A stretch of 64,000 nucleotides of DNA from Sphingomonas hengshuiensis (GCF_000935025.1 NZ_CP010836.1:3162001-3226000); one strand, 5' to 3'; positions 9,501-19,691 are shown, counted from the stretch's first letter. The notes: generated by a model not told the origin, from the letters alone. Numbers and translations: made by a program.

Positions 9501-9583
9501 GTCATGCTGAACTTGTTTCAGCATCCATCGTGCAACTTGCCTTGCATTCGCTTGCTGCGCGGTGGATGCTGAAACAAGTTCAG
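9501..9583. repeat. REP-like inverted pair, right arm interrupted by IS110 copy 1
   Basis: The left palindromic unit (9501-9527) reads GTCATGCTGAACTTG...CAGCATCCA. The inverted unit begins at 9563 with TGGATGCTGAAACAAG and is cut after 9583; its missing outer end (CATGACGG) reappears at 10714-10721, on the far side of the insertion sequence. The 9408-9500 stretch between the SDR gene and the repeat holds no convincing gene. Confidence 0.8.
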
Positions 9584-9598
9584 CGACTGTCTTTGGCG

Positions 9599-11056
<1,458 letters not shown>

Positions 11057-11087
11057 TTATCCTTGGCCGCACAAGGAGGACCGATCC

Positions 11088-12206
11088 ATGTATAGCGAGA
11101 GCGACCTGGCAGGCGCCGTCGAGGCGGGCGTGATTTCGCCCGAGACTGCGAATGCGATCCGAAACCATGTTGCCGCGACGCGATCCGCGCCTGCGGTGGA
11201 CGAGGAAAGCTTCCGGCTGCTGACCGGGTTCAACGACATTTTCGTCGCGATTGCGATGGCGCTGATCCTCGTCGCCGTGGCGTGGATCGGCTTTTACGTC
11301 GGCGACAAGGCCATGGCGCTTAGCGCGCATGCCGGCCCGCGACAGGTCGGCGTAGCGACCGCGCTCGCCGCCTTCCCGGTCGCCGCGACGAGCTGGCTGC
11401 TCGGCGAGTATTTCACGCGCCGCCGCCGCATGGCGCTGCCCAGCATCCTGTTGCTGCTCGGCTTTGCGGGCGGGACCTTTGTCGGGCTGGGCGCGGTGTT
11501 CGGCGCGAATGCACCCTGGCTCGCCGAACAGCTGGGCCTCACCACTGACCTGCAACAGCGCCAGCTCGCCGGGACGATCGGCGTGCTCGTCGGCGTGCTC
11601 ACCGCGGGCGCGACCTGGCTCCACTGGCGCCGGTTCATGGTGCCGATCACCGTGGCGGTGGGCGCACTCGCGCTCGTCGCCGTCGCGATCGGCGCGATCA
11701 CGGCGTTCGTCCCCGCCTCGCGCGATGCGCTCAATCCGATCCTGCTCGCCGCCGGGCTGGTGCTGTTCGCCGTCGCGATGCGCTGGGACATGAGCGACCT
11801 GGAGCGCCGCACGCGCCGCTCCGACGTCGCCTTCTGGCTCCATCTCGCCGCAGCCCCGCTGATCGCGCATCCGATCTTCCACATGCTCGGCGTGTTCGAC
11901 GGCGCGCTCGCCGCGCCGATGGCGGCGCTGGTCATCGCGCTCTATGTCGGGTTCGGGCTGGTCGCGCTCGCCGTCGATCGCCGCGCGCTGCTCGTCTCCA
12001 GCCTCGTTTATGTGCTGTGGGCCATGTATTCGCTGTTCCAGACCAGCGGCGCGATCGAGCTGGCCGCGGCGCTGACGGCGCTGGTGATCGGATCGGCGCT
12101 GCTGACGCTCTCGGCCTTCTGGCAGCCGATGCGGCGCAACGTCGTCGCGCTGCTGGGCGGGCTGCGCGACCAGCTCCCGCCGACCCAGCAGATGGTGCCG
12201 GCCTGA
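11088..12206 (+). CDS. DUF2157-like polytopic membrane protein
   Basis: A 372-residue membrane protein. The N-terminal ~45 residues are soluble (SDLAGAVEAGVISPETANAIR), a helical pair seen in DUF2157-type proteins. About ten hydrophobic segments follow from residue ~50 to ~355. AAGGAGGACC precedes ATG 11088. The function is unknown. It is followed by a GC-rich hairpin and a small NTF2-like gene. Confidence 0.7.
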   Translation: MYSESDLAGAVEAGVISPETANAIRNHVAATRSAPAVDEESFRLLTGFNDIFVAIAMALILVAVAWIGFYVGDKAMALSAHAGPRQVGVATALAAFPVAATSWLLGEYFTRRRRMALPSILLLLGFAGGTFVGLGAVFGANAPWLAEQLGLTTDLQQRQLAGTIGVLVGVLTAGATWLHWRRFMVPITVAVGALALVAVAIGAITAFVPASRDALNPILLAAGLVLFAVAMRWDMSDLERRTRRSDVAFWLHLAAAPLIAHPIFHMLGVFDGALAAPMAALVIALYVGFGLVALAVDRRALLVSSLVYVLWAMYSLFQTSGAIELAAALTALVIGSALLTLSAFWQPMRRNVVALLGGLRDQLPPTQQMVPA

Positions 12207-12214
12207 CGCTTATG

Positions 12215-12238
12215 GGCCGGGGCAGCAACGCCCCGGCC
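12215..12238. terminator. GC-rich hairpin after the membrane protein gene
   Basis: A perfect 9-bp stem GGCCGGGGC/GCCCCGGCC with a six-base loop lies 9 bases after the stop at 12206. There is no T-run, so it may be a terminator or only an mRNA-stabilising hairpin. Confidence 0.4.
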
Positions 12239-12260
12239 TCCTCGTACCGAAAGCCACAGC

Positions 12261-12713
12261 ATGCCCCTGTCCCTGCTCCTCGCCGCCGCCTGCCCGGCCT
12301 CCGCGCTGCCCGCACCCGCCCCCGCCGATGCGCCGCTGATCCGGCTGGTGACCGAATTCGTCGCCGCCGAGGAGCAGTTCGACCAGGCGCGCCTCGCCGA
12401 GCTGACGACCCCGGACTATGCCGAGGTGTCTCCGCTGGGCGAACTCGACCAGCGCGATGCGTTCCTCGGCTTCTACGCCGCGGACAAGAAGCGTCCCGCC
12501 CCCGCGACGATGGTCTGCGAACCGTTCGTGCGTCAGCATGGCAATGCCGCGACGGTCATCGCGCGGCTGGGCTTCGACCTCCCCGGCGCCCCGGGGCAGC
12601 CGCCGCGCGCGGTGGCGTTCCGCGCCACCTTCCTGGCGCTGCGTTCGGGTGATGCATGGAAACTCGCATCGGCGCACTATACGCCGCTGCGCCTCAAGCC
12701 TGCCGCGAACTGA
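12261..12713 (+). CDS. NTF2-like (SnoaL/DUF4440-type) exported protein
   Basis: A 150-residue protein with an N-terminal signal-like stretch (LSLLLAAACPASALPAPA) and an NTF2-like alpha+beta fold pattern: LVTEFVAAEEQFDQARLAELTTPDYAEVSPLGEL, then strands ending in SGDAWKLASAHYTPL. Proteins of this fold bind small ligands or have minor enzymatic roles; no catalytic residues can be assigned. It is convergent with the DUF2794 gene, with only six bases between the stops. Confidence 0.6.
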   Translation: MPLSLLLAAACPASALPAPAPADAPLIRLVTEFVAAEEQFDQARLAELTTPDYAEVSPLGELDQRDAFLGFYAADKKRPAPATMVCEPFVRQHGNAATVIARLGFDLPGAPGQPPRAVAFRATFLALRSGDAWKLASAHYTPLRLKPAAN

Positions 12714-12719
12714 GCGCCG

Positions 12720-13058
12720 CTACTCGACCAGCTTCATCAACCGCCGCTCGACGGGCGCGAGCACCGGGCCAAGCTCGTGCCCGCGCTTGAGCACTGCGCC
12801 GGCTTCGCCGACCAACGCCCACATCCCCTGGCGATTGCGCAGCGCGGGGCGTTTCTCGATGCGGAATTCGGGACGCTCGGCGGCGCGGCGGAATGCGGCG
12901 AACACCGCCGCATCCTTGTCGAACTGCATCGCATAGTCGCGCCAATGCCCCGCCGCGACCATCCGCCCGTACAGGTCGAGGATGCGGTTCAGCTCCAGCC
13001 GCTCGAACCCGACCTGCCCCGGCGCGCCCAGCGGCAGCGGCGTGACGGTGCCCATCAA
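12720..13058 (-). CDS. DUF2794 domain-containing protein
   Basis: A 112-residue cytosolic protein typical of alphaproteobacteria. The conserved core reads VGFERLELNRILDLYGRMVAAGHWRDYAM..., then RIEKRPALRNRQGMWALVGE and VLKRGHELGPVL. This matches the DUF2794 family as I know it; its function is not established. It lies just downstream of cysE on the same strand (nine bases between the cysE stop and its ATG), so it is probably co-transcribed. Confidence 0.8.
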   Translation of the reverse strand: MMGTVTPLPLGAPGQVGFERLELNRILDLYGRMVAAGHWRDYAMQFDKDAAVFAAFRRAAERPEFRIEKRPALRNRQGMWALVGEAGAVLKRGHELGPVLAPVERRLMKLVE

Positions 13059-13067
13059 GCGCCTTGA

Positions 13068-13763
13068 TCAGGCACGATCGCGCTGCTCCGAACGATCCTC
13101 GCTCGCGCGCTCGGCGATCATCGTGTCCAGCCGCTTGCGCAGCGTCTCCAGTTCGCAGCGCATCAGCTCCAGCTTCTGCGTCGCGGGATCGAACATCTCG
13201 CTGCACGGCGTGCCATAGGGCACGAAATCGCGCTGCCACGCCTGCGCCTCGACCAAGGTCGAGCGCGCCGGGATGCCGACCATCACCGCGCCCTCGGGCA
13301 CATCCTTGGTCACCACGGCATTCGCGCCGACCCGCGCGCGCTCGCCAACAATGATCGGCCCCAGCACCTGCGCGCCCGAACCCAGGATCACGCCGTCCAT
13401 CAGCGTCGGGTGCCGCTTGCCCGCAACGCCATTGTCCGGACTGGTCCCGCCTAGCGTGACGCATTGATAGATCGTGACATTGTCGCCGATCTCCGCGGTC
13501 TCGCCGATCACGACAAAGCCATGGTCGATGAAGAAATTGCGCCCGATCGTGGCGCCGGGATGGATGTCGATCGCCGTCATCCAGCGCGACCAGTGGTTGA
13601 CCGCGCGCGCCGCGAAATACCAGCGGCGCCGGAACAGCGCATGCGCGATGCGGTGATAGCCGAGCGCCCACACGCCCGGATAGAGCAGGATTTCGGCACG
13701 CGAACGCGGCGCGGGATCGCGCGCGCGGATCGAATCGATATAGGCCGTCAGACGCTGGAACAT
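13068..13763 (-). CDS. cysE: serine O-acetyltransferase
   Basis: Makes O-acetylserine from serine and acetyl-CoA for cysteine synthesis. The 231-residue protein has the short EpsC-like form. It contains a helical N-terminus, then left-handed beta-helix hexapeptide repeats (IHPGATIGRNFFIDHGFVVI, GDNVTIYQCVTLGG) with the catalytic His in DHG, and the lid GKRHPTL. The C-terminus is a polar helix. ATG 13763 (MFQRLTAYI) is chosen because AAGGGG lies ten bases upstream; a further in-frame start nine codons earlier lacks this. It is divergent from a TauE/SafE exporter, which fits a sulfur-metabolism neighbourhood. Confidence 0.88.
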   Translation of the reverse strand: MFQRLTAYIDSIRARDPAPRSRAEILLYPGVWALGYHRIAHALFRRRWYFAARAVNHWSRWMTAIDIHPGATIGRNFFIDHGFVVIGETAEIGDNVTIYQCVTLGGTSPDNGVAGKRHPTLMDGVILGSGAQVLGPIIVGERARVGANAVVTKDVPEGAVMVGIPARSTLVEAQAWQRDFVPYGTPCSEMFDPATQKLELMRCELETLRKRLDTMIAERASEDRSEQRDRA

Positions 13764-13923
13764 GGCCGGAGTCCCCTTTATCGCGCCCATCTAGTGCATC
13801 GGCGCCCGAATTTCCAGAACGCCCCCTGCCCGCGCTTGTTGCCGGTAAACACTATGTGTCTTGTGATGCGGCCCCCGGCACGGCATTTCCCACGCGACGA
13901 CTGGGCAATGGCATAGGGCGCGG

Positions 13924-14688
13924 ATGATCTTCGGAGTGGACCTTTCGGCGTTGCTGCCCTTCATCGCGGTGGGCTTCGCGGCGCAGATGGTCGATGGCGC
14001 ATTGGGCATGGCGTTCGGCATCATCAATTCGACGCTGCTGGTCAGTTTCCTGGGCGTCCCCCCCGCGCATGCCTCGGCGATGGTCCATGCGGTCGAGACG
14101 TTCACGACGGCGGCGTCGGGGGCCAGCCATGTGCTTCATCGCAACATCAACTGGCGGCTGTTCTTCCGGCTGGTGATCCCCGGCATGATCGGCGGCGCGC
14201 TGGGCGCCTATGTGCTCAGCAATATCGATGCGTCGGCGGCGAAGCCGTTCGTGATGGCCTATCTCACCTCGATCGGCCTCTATCTGCTCTATCGCGCATG
14301 GCGCGGGGCCGTGGAGCCCCGCGAGCCCAAGATCATCGAGCCGCTCGGGCTTGCCGGTGGCTTTCTCGATGCGGCGGGCGGCGGCGGCTGGGGGCCGGTG
14401 GTGACGTCGAACCTGCTCGTCCAGGGCGCCTCGCCGCGCACGACGATCGGCACCGTCAACACCAGCGAGTTTTTCCTGACCGCGACGATTTCGGCGACGT
14501 TCATCGCGACTTTGGGGTTCGCGGCGTTCACCTTTCAGACGCTCGGCATCCTGATCGGCGGGCTGATCGCGGCGCCGTTTGGCGGGTTCCTCGCCAAGCG
14601 CGTGCCCGCACGACCGCTGATGGCGATGGTGGGCGTGCTGTTGACGCTGACCAGCGCCTATACCGTGTATCGGGCGCTCGTGGGCTAA
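13924..14688 (+). CDS. TauE/SafE family sulfite/sulfur-compound exporter
   Basis: A 254-residue permease with eight hydrophobic segments in two repeats of the TauE/SafE fold. It has a conserved QMVDGALGMAFG motif in the first repeat and FLDAAGGGGWGPV in the second. The family moves sulfite, sulfoacetate or related anions across the inner membrane. The divergent arrangement with cysE supports a sulfur role, though the substrate is not fixed by sequence. Confidence 0.82.
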   Translation: MIFGVDLSALLPFIAVGFAAQMVDGALGMAFGIINSTLLVSFLGVPPAHASAMVHAVETFTTAASGASHVLHRNINWRLFFRLVIPGMIGGALGAYVLSNIDASAAKPFVMAYLTSIGLYLLYRAWRGAVEPREPKIIEPLGLAGGFLDAAGGGGWGPVVTSNLLVQGASPRTTIGTVNTSEFFLTATISATFIATLGFAAFTFQTLGILIGGLIAAPFGGFLAKRVPARPLMAMVGVLLTLTSAYTVYRALVG

Positions 14689-14707
14689 GCCATGCGGACC
14701 CGGCGGG

Positions 14708-15334
14708 TCATTCTATCGGTCTCCGCGCGGTGACGGCCGTCCATGGCGCAGCGCCCCCTTCGTAGCCGCCACCGAGATAGCCGACCATCGATACGCCGTC
14801 CCACTGCGCCGAACGCGCATAGACCTCCGCAAGCGCAGCGCGGTCCGGATAGTTGAAATAGCGTCCCAGCGAATCGCGCCCCGCGCCGCCGCCGACCTTA
14901 TAGTTCGCGAAGTGCAGCCCGCCCGGCTTCAATGCCCGGAATATCAGCGCTAGGACGTCGCACAGCGCCGCCATCGGCACGTGCAACAGGCTGGCATTGG
15001 CCCAGACCGCGTCATAGGCGCGAATCGCCGACAGCGCGTCGAAGCGCAGCACCCGCACCGGGCGGCCCAACCGTTGCTCGGCCAAAGCGGCCATCGCCGG
15101 GATTCCGTCGGTCGGGTCGACGGCAAAGCCATGGGCGATCAGCGCCTCCGCGTCCCGGCCGCTGCCGCATCCGAGTTCAAGGACATGGGCGCCGGGAGGC
15201 AGCGCCCGCATAAAGTCTTCGAGAAAGCGGCTGACGCGGGCCTTGCCGTTCGCCACATAGGCAGGTGCATGCTCCGCATAAAAGTCCAGCGTCGCCTGAT
15301 CATAGGCAGCCGGGTTCGGGGGCGAGGGCACCAT
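14708..15334 (-). CDS. class I SAM-dependent methyltransferase
   Basis: A 208-residue methyltransferase with motif I VLELGCGSGRDAEAL, the acidic end of strand 2 (AVDPTDG) and motif IV-like YDAVWANASLLHVP followed by LKPGGLHFAN. The layout resembles small-molecule methyltransferases related to UbiE and tellurite-resistance types. The substrate is unknown. It is convergent with the TauE/SafE gene. Confidence 0.75.
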   Translation of the reverse strand: MVPSPPNPAAYDQATLDFYAEHAPAYVANGKARVSRFLEDFMRALPPGAHVLELGCGSGRDAEALIAHGFAVDPTDGIPAMAALAEQRLGRPVRVLRFDALSAIRAYDAVWANASLLHVPMAALCDVLALIFRALKPGGLHFANYKVGGGAGRDSLGRYFNYPDRAALAEVYARSAQWDGVSMVGYLGGGYEGGAAPWTAVTARRPIE

Positions 15335-15397
15335 GGGGCCAGCCTAGCAAGCGCGCCACCGCGTGCAATGGGGTCGGACCGGAACAGGGATAAGGCA

Positions 15398-15580
15398 ATG
15401 CGCACCAAACTGAGCGTCTGCCAGCGCAAGCGGCGCTTCGCTTCTGGACAGGCGGCGATTGCGGCGGCGCAGGAGGCGACGATCGTCCTGCGCCCCTATC
15501 GCTGCGATCGGTGCGGCCAGTTCCACCTGACGGGCCGGACCAAGGGGAAGCGCGCGATCCAGCGCCCCGTCGATCAATAG
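15398..15580 (+). CDS. small CxxC zinc-ribbon-like protein
   Basis: A 60-residue basic protein containing YRCDRCGQFHLTGR, one CxxC pair followed by a histidine, plus an earlier Cys in LSVCQRKRRF, so a single zinc site is possible. An A/G-rich stretch (AGGGATAAGG) precedes ATG 15398. Similar short proteins are common in sphingomonads. The function is unknown; nucleic-acid binding is a guess from charge. Its end overlaps inverted repeats in front of ahpC. Confidence 0.6.
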   Translation: MRTKLSVCQRKRRFASGQAAIAAAQEATIVLRPYRCDRCGQFHLTGRTKGKRAIQRPVDQ

Positions 15581-15610
15581 CGGCCTATTGAGTGATTAAC
15601 TCGATCACTC
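15575..15610 (+). promoter_or_regulatory. inverted repeats upstream of ahpC, candidate OxyR site
   Basis: Two adjacent palindromes are visible: CAATAG-N4-CTATTG (15575-15590) and GAGTGAT-N7-ATCACTC (15590-15610). They lie 86-121 bases before the ahpC ATG. OxyR sites contain ATAG/CTAT elements and the regulator gene is nearby, but the spacing differs from the E. coli consensus. The first palindrome also overlaps the stop of the preceding small gene. Confidence 0.35.
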
Positions 15611-15695
15611 CGAGCGGACCTTCCAATTTCCCAAGCGCGGTACGGCGGCCTATATCACCTCTCGTACCCAACCACCGCTTCGGAGGAACTACCGC

Positions 15696-16259
15696 ATGTC
15701 GCTCATCGGAACCACGATCAAGCCGTTCACCACCCAGGCCTATAAGCAGGGCAAGTTCGTTGAGGTCAGCGACACCGACGTCAAGGGCAAGTGGGCGGTA
15801 TTCTTCTTCTACCCGGCGGACTTCACCTTTGTCTGCCCGACCGAGCTCGAAGACCTGGCCGGCATCTATCCGACGCTCCAGGGCATGAACGTCGAAGTAT
15901 ACTCGGTCTCGACCGACACGCATTTCAGCCACAAGGCATGGCACGACACCTCGCCCGCGATCGGCAAGATCGACTATTTCATGCTGGGTGATCAGAACCA
16001 CACGATCTCGAACAACTTCGACATCCTGCGCGCGGGCCAGGGCCTGGCCGATCGCGGCACCTTCGTCGTCGATCCCGAGGGCGTGATCCAGCTCGTCGAG
16101 ATCACTTCGGAAGGCGTTGGCCGCAACGCAGTCGAGCTGCTCCGCAAGATCAAGGCTGCGCAGTATATCGCGTCGCACCCCGGCGAAGTCTGCCCGGCGA
16201 AGTGGGAAGAGGGTGAAGAAACCCTGGCCCCGTCGCTCGACCTGGTCGGCAAGATCTAA
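15696..16259 (+). CDS. ahpC: alkyl hydroperoxide reductase subunit C (peroxiredoxin)
   Basis: A typical 2-Cys peroxiredoxin of 187 residues, the family length. The peroxidatic Cys47 is in [12 protein letters not shown] and the resolving Cys lies near residue 166 in [10 protein letters not shown]. It reduces hydrogen peroxide and organic peroxides in the cytoplasm and is recharged by AhpF, encoded just downstream. GGAGGAAC precedes the ATG. Confidence 0.96.
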   Translation: MSLIGTTIKPFTTQAYKQGKFVEVSDTDVKGKWAVFFFYPADFTFVCPTELEDLAGIYPTLQGMNVEVYSVSTDTHFSHKAWHDTSPAIGKIDYFMLGDQNHTISNNFDILRAGQGLADRGTFVVDPEGVIQLVEITSEGVGRNAVELLRKIKAAQYIASHPGEVCPAKWEEGEETLAPSLDLVGKI

Positions 16260-16288
16260 GCACCCGCCCCCCCTTTCGGGTGCTTACG

Positions 16289-16335
16289 CGGCCCGGGGCG
16301 GACATCCCTCCCGCCCCGGGCCGTTTCTATTTTGT
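16289..16335 (+). terminator. strong hairpin terminator/attenuator between ahpC and ahpF
   Basis: A 13-bp perfect stem (16289-16301 with 16311-16323) with a nine-base loop is followed by TTTCTATTTT. Its place between the two subunit genes suggests partial termination, giving more ahpC than ahpF transcript. Confidence 0.75.
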
Positions 16336-16377
16336 GAGAGCCCAGCGCTTTTTCACACAGTTTCAGGAGTTTCCCCC

Positions 16378-17961
16378 ATGCTCGACGCCACTCTGACGCA
16401 GCAGCTCAAAGCCTATCTCGTGAACATCCGCGAGCCGATCGAGCTCGTCGCCTCGCTGGGCGACGATGCCAAGTCGCGCGAGCTGGGCGAACTGCTGAAC
16501 GAAATCGCCGCGCTGTCCGACAAGGTCAGCGTCGTCCCCGCCGCCGACGACAAGCGCCGCCCCAGCTTCATGATCCGCCGCACCGGCACCGATATCGGCG
16601 TGCGCTTCGCCGGCATCCCGATGGGGCATGAGTTCACCTCGCTGGTGCTCGCACTGCTCCAGGTCGGCGGTCACCCGTCCAAGGCCGCGCAGGAGCTGAT
16701 CCAGCAGGTCAAGGAACTGGACGGCGATTTCGAATTCGAAACCTATTTCTCGCTGTCGTGCCAGAACTGCCCCGACGTGGTGCAGGCGCTGAACCTGATG
16801 GCGGTGCTCAACCCGCGCATCCGCCACACTGCGATCGACGGCGCGCTGTTCCAGGACGAAGTGACCAGCCGCAAGGTGATGGCGGTACCCACCGTGTTCC
16901 TCAACGGCGAACCGTTCGGCCAGGGCCGGATGGAGCTGGAGCAGATCGTCGCGAAGATCGACAGCGGCGCCGAAGCCAAGGCGGCGGCAAAGATCGCGCA
17001 GAAGGACCCGTTCGACGTGCTGATCGTCGGCGGCGGCCCGGCGGGCGCGGCGGCGGCAATCTACACCGCGCGCAAGGGCATCCGCACCGGCATCGTCGCC
17101 GAACGCTTCGGTGGGCAGGTGCTCGACACGATGGGGATCGAGAATTTCATCTCGGTCAGCCACACCGAAGGGCCCAAGCTCGCCGCGCATCTGGAGCAGC
17201 ACGTCAAGGACTATGACGTCGACATCATGAACCTCCAGCGCGCCGAAAAGCTGATCCCGGCGCGGAGCGAAGGCGGGCTGCACGAAGTCGTGCTGGCCAA
17301 CGGTGCGCGGGTGAAGGCCAAGGCGCTGATCCTCTCCACGGGTGCCCGCTGGCGCCAGATGAACGTGCCCGGCGAGGACGAGTATCGCAACAAGGGCGTG
17401 GCATACTGCCCGCATTGCGACGGCCCGCTGTTCAAGGGCAAGCGCGTCGCGGTGATCGGCGGCGGCAATTCGGGTGTCGAGGCTGCGATCGACCTGGCGG
17501 GCATCGTCGCGCACGTCACGCTGATCGAGTATGACAGCCAGCTCCGCGCCGACGCGGTGCTCCAGCGCAAGCTCGCCAGCCTGCCCAACGTCAAGATCCT
17601 CACCTCGGCGATGACCACCCGCGTCAATGGCGATGGCGAGAAGGTGTCGGGGCTCAGCTACAAGGACCGCAACAGCGGCACCGAGCACGACATCGAGTTG
17701 GAAGGCATCTTCGTCCAGATCGGGCTGGTCCCGAACACCGAATGGCTGAAAGACGCCATCGGCCTCACCCCGCGCGGCGAAATCGAAATCGACGCGCGCG
17801 GCGAGACGAGCCAGCCGGGCATCTTCGCCGCGGGCGACGCGACCACGGTGCCGTACAAGCAGATCGTGATCGCGATGGGCGCAGGCTCGACCGCGGCGCT
17901 GTCCGCATTCGACTACCTGATCCGCCTGCCCGCTGAGGAACTGGTCGAAGCGGCGGCGTGA
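16378..17961 (+). CDS. ahpF: alkyl hydroperoxide reductase subunit F
   Basis: A flavoprotein disulfide reductase of 527 residues that passes electrons from NADH to AhpC. The N-terminal double-thioredoxin domain has the redox pair Cys128-xx-Cys131 (SCQNC). The thioredoxin-reductase-like part has the FAD motif [11 protein letters not shown] (~217-227), the active-site pair Cys344-xx-Cys347 (CPHC), an NAD(P)H motif [11 protein letters not shown] and a C-terminal [12 protein letters not shown] 16378 is used; the open frame extends upstream only into ahpC. Confidence 0.95.
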   Translation: MLDATLTQQLKAYLVNIREPIELVASLGDDAKSRELGELLNEIAALSDKVSVVPAADDKRRPSFMIRRTGTDIGVRFAGIPMGHEFTSLVLALLQVGGHPSKAAQELIQQVKELDGDFEFETYFSLSCQNCPDVVQALNLMAVLNPRIRHTAIDGALFQDEVTSRKVMAVPTVFLNGEPFGQGRMELEQIVAKIDSGAEAKAAAKIAQKDPFDVLIVGGGPAGAAAAIYTARKGIRTGIVAERFGGQVLDTMGIENFISVSHTEGPKLAAHLEQHVKDYDVDIMNLQRAEKLIPARSEGGLHEVVLANGARVKAKALILSTGARWRQMNVPGEDEYRNKGVAYCPHCDGPLFKGKRVAVIGGGNSGVEAAIDLAGIVAHVTLIEYDSQLRADAVLQRKLASLPNVKILTSAMTTRVNGDGEKVSGLSYKDRNSGTEHDIELEGIFVQIGLVPNTEWLKDAIGLTPRGEIEIDARGETSQPGIFAAGDATTVPYKQIVIAMGAGSTAALSAFDYLIRLPAEELVEAAA

Positions 17962-17969
17962 CGGCCTCT

Positions 17970-18120
17970 TTCCCCTCCCTGCAAGGGAGGGGATCAAGGG
18001 GTGGGTGCGGAAAAGGGCGGGGGTCGATCCCCCGGCCTTTTCCTTTGTCCGATAGCGGCGGAGGCTCGCTGCGCTCGCCACCCACCCCCGCCCCCTCCCT
18101 TGAAAGGGAGGGGAGTTTGA
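17970..18120. repeat. inverted intergenic repeat pair between ahpF and oxyR
   Basis: Two short palindromic units (CCCTCCCTGCAAGGGAGGGG near 17975 and CCCTCCCTTGAAAGGGAGGG near 18095) face each other around a hairpin-rich stretch, with GGGGTGGGTG and CACCCACCCC also inverted. This looks like an intergenic mobile-repeat (BIME-like) unit. No gene is seen between ahpF and oxyR. Confidence 0.6.
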
Positions 18121-18176
18121 GGTGAAAAATCGTAGCAGTCACTATATAGCATAAAACTAATCGAGGGAGACGATCA

Positions 18177-19082
18177 CTGGCCGCCACCTACCTCCCGACG
18201 CTCAAGCAGCTCCAATATCTGGTCGCGCTCCACGATTCGGGGCATTTCGGGCGCGCGGCGGAGGCGACCTTCGTCACCCAGTCCACGCTGTCGGCGGGTA
18301 TCCGCGAGCTGGAGACGCTGATTGGCGTGGTGCTGGTCGAGCGGACCCGGCGCGTTGTCCGCTTCACCCCGCTGGGCGAGCGGATCGTGGCAAAGGCGCG
18401 GCGGGTGCTGCGCGAGGCGGATGAACTGGGCGACCTCGCCCGCGCCGCCGGGCGGCCGCTGTCGGGCGAGATGCGGATGAGCGTCATCCCCACCATCGCC
18501 CCCTTCCTGCTGCCACGCATCCTCCCGCGGCTGCGCAAGGACTATCCCGACCTCAAGCTGTTCCTCCGCGAGGAAACCAGCGGCCAGGCGTGCGAGGGGC
18601 TCCACCATGGCCGCACCGATTGCGTGCTGCTCGCTTTGCCCTTTGCGTGCGGCGAAGTGGAAACCGCGTCGCTGTTCGACGACCGGCTGTTCGTCGCCTT
18701 CCCCGATGGCGAGATGGACCCCACCCCCTCGATCCGCCCCGCCGACATCGACGAGACGCGGCTGCTGATGCTCGAGGATGGGCATTGCCTGAAGGACCAC
18801 GCGCTCGCCGCATGCAACCGCCCGGAACTGCGCGCCGAGGCGACGATGCTCGGCACCTCGCTGCACACGATGGTCCAGATGGTCGATAACGGGCTGGGGC
18901 TGACGATGCTGCCCGAAATGGCGATCGACGCAGGGATTTTGGACCATACCCACATCACCGCGCGCCCCCTCGACGCACTCAACGCCTCGCGCCACATCGC
19001 GCTGGTGTGGCGCAAGGCCAGCCCCCGCGAGCGCGACTTCCGGTTGCTGGCGGAAGTGCTCGCGGCGACGCGGAGGGGCTAG
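18177..19082 (+). CDS. oxyR: hydrogen-peroxide-sensing LysR-type activator OxyR, non-AUG (CTG) start
   Basis: A LysR-type regulator of 301 residues that activates peroxide defence genes such as ahpC/ahpF. The N-terminal helix-turn-helix reads FGRAAEATFVTQSTLSAGIRELE. The redox pair is Cys204 and Cys213 (GHCLKDHALAAC), with the same spacing of nine as E. coli Cys199/Cys208. The only plausible start is CTG 18177. GAGGGAGA lies six bases upstream, an in-frame TAG sits at 18147, and no ATG, GTG or TTG occurs between that stop and the HTH. A GTG at 18327 would delete the DNA-binding domain. A sequencing error at the start codon is the alternative. Confidence 0.88.
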   Translation: MAATYLPTLKQLQYLVALHDSGHFGRAAEATFVTQSTLSAGIRELETLIGVVLVERTRRVVRFTPLGERIVAKARRVLREADELGDLARAAGRPLSGEMRMSVIPTIAPFLLPRILPRLRKDYPDLKLFLREETSGQACEGLHHGRTDCVLLALPFACGEVETASLFDDRLFVAFPDGEMDPTPSIRPADIDETRLLMLEDGHCLKDHALAACNRPELRAEATMLGTSLHTMVQMVDNGLGLTMLPEMAIDAGILDHTHITARPLDALNASRHIALVWRKASPRERDFRLLAEVLAATRRG

Positions 19083-19083
19083 G

Positions 19084-19398
19084 CTACGCCTCCCAGGCCG
19101 CGCGCAGTTGCTCCATCTGGTGCATGCGTTCGTGCACAATGGCGACCACCTCGATCTCGCCACTTATCTTTTGCCGCCAATAGACGAAATGATGCGCGCA
19201 CCGACAGAACCAGCCCCCGATGCCGAAGGCGGGGCTGATCTGCCGCCATGCCACGCGCCGATCGGCAATCGCATCGAAGCAATCGAACAGCGTGTTGTAA
19301 TAACGGTCCGCCTGATCCGCTCCCCATTCCGCATGGGTATACCCATAAATGTCGGCGACCTGCCCCTCGGCCATCGGGGAAAGCCGATAGAGGCTCAC
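19084..19398 (-). CDS. parE: ParE/RelE-family toxin
   Basis: A 104-residue toxin of the ParE fold. The sequence runs SLYRLSPMAEGQVADIYGYT, then QADRYYNTLFDCFDAIADRR, FGIGGWFCRCAHHFVYWR and VVAIVHERMHQMEQL, which is the usual order of helix pair and beta-sheet. ParE toxins block DNA gyrase. The GTG start (19398) overlaps the antitoxin stop (GTGA), giving coupled translation. It is convergent with oxyR, with one base between the stops. Confidence 0.82.
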   Translation of the reverse strand: MSLYRLSPMAEGQVADIYGYTHAEWGADQADRYYNTLFDCFDAIADRRVAWRQISPAFGIGGWFCRCAHHFVYWRQKISGEIEVVAIVHERMHQMEQLRAAWEA

Positions 19399-19658
19399 CG
19401 GTGCCGCGCCCGGAGCCGTTCTAGGAACGACTCGCGATCGACATACACCGCATCCTCCTCCGGCGAGGCGAACGCCCGCTGCAGTTCGGCCTTCAGCGCC
19501 TCGAACATCTCGCGCTCGACTCGCTCCTTGTCGCGGCGGATCAGGTCGCGGACATATTCGCTGACATTCTCGTACAGCCCCTCCTCCCCGACATTGCGCG
19601 ACACGAAATCGCTCAGGGGGCCGGAGATGCGGACGTTGAGGTTCATCGGCTTGGACAT
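19395..19658 (-). CDS. parD: ParD-family ribbon-helix-helix antitoxin
   Basis: An 87-residue antitoxin. The N-terminal MNLNVRISGPLSDFVSRNV and YENVSEYVRDLIRRDKERV form a ribbon-helix-helix DNA-binding domain. The acidic C-terminal part would wrap the toxin. It lies upstream of and overlaps the toxin gene by 4 bases. ParD proteins repress their own operon. The first Met (19658) or Met5 could be the start. Confidence 0.82.
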   Translation of the reverse strand: MSKPMNLNVRISGPLSDFVSRNVGEEGLYENVSEYVRDLIRRDKERVEREMFEALKAELQRAFASPEEDAVYVDRESFLERLRARHR

Positions 19659-19691
19659 GGCCGTAAAGATAAACTGGAATATCCTGTACGG

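Noticed and set aside
17962..18176. Possible small gene between ahpF and oxyR
   Set aside because: The stretch is made of inverted C/G-rich repeats, and the open frames have no ribosome site and biased composition.
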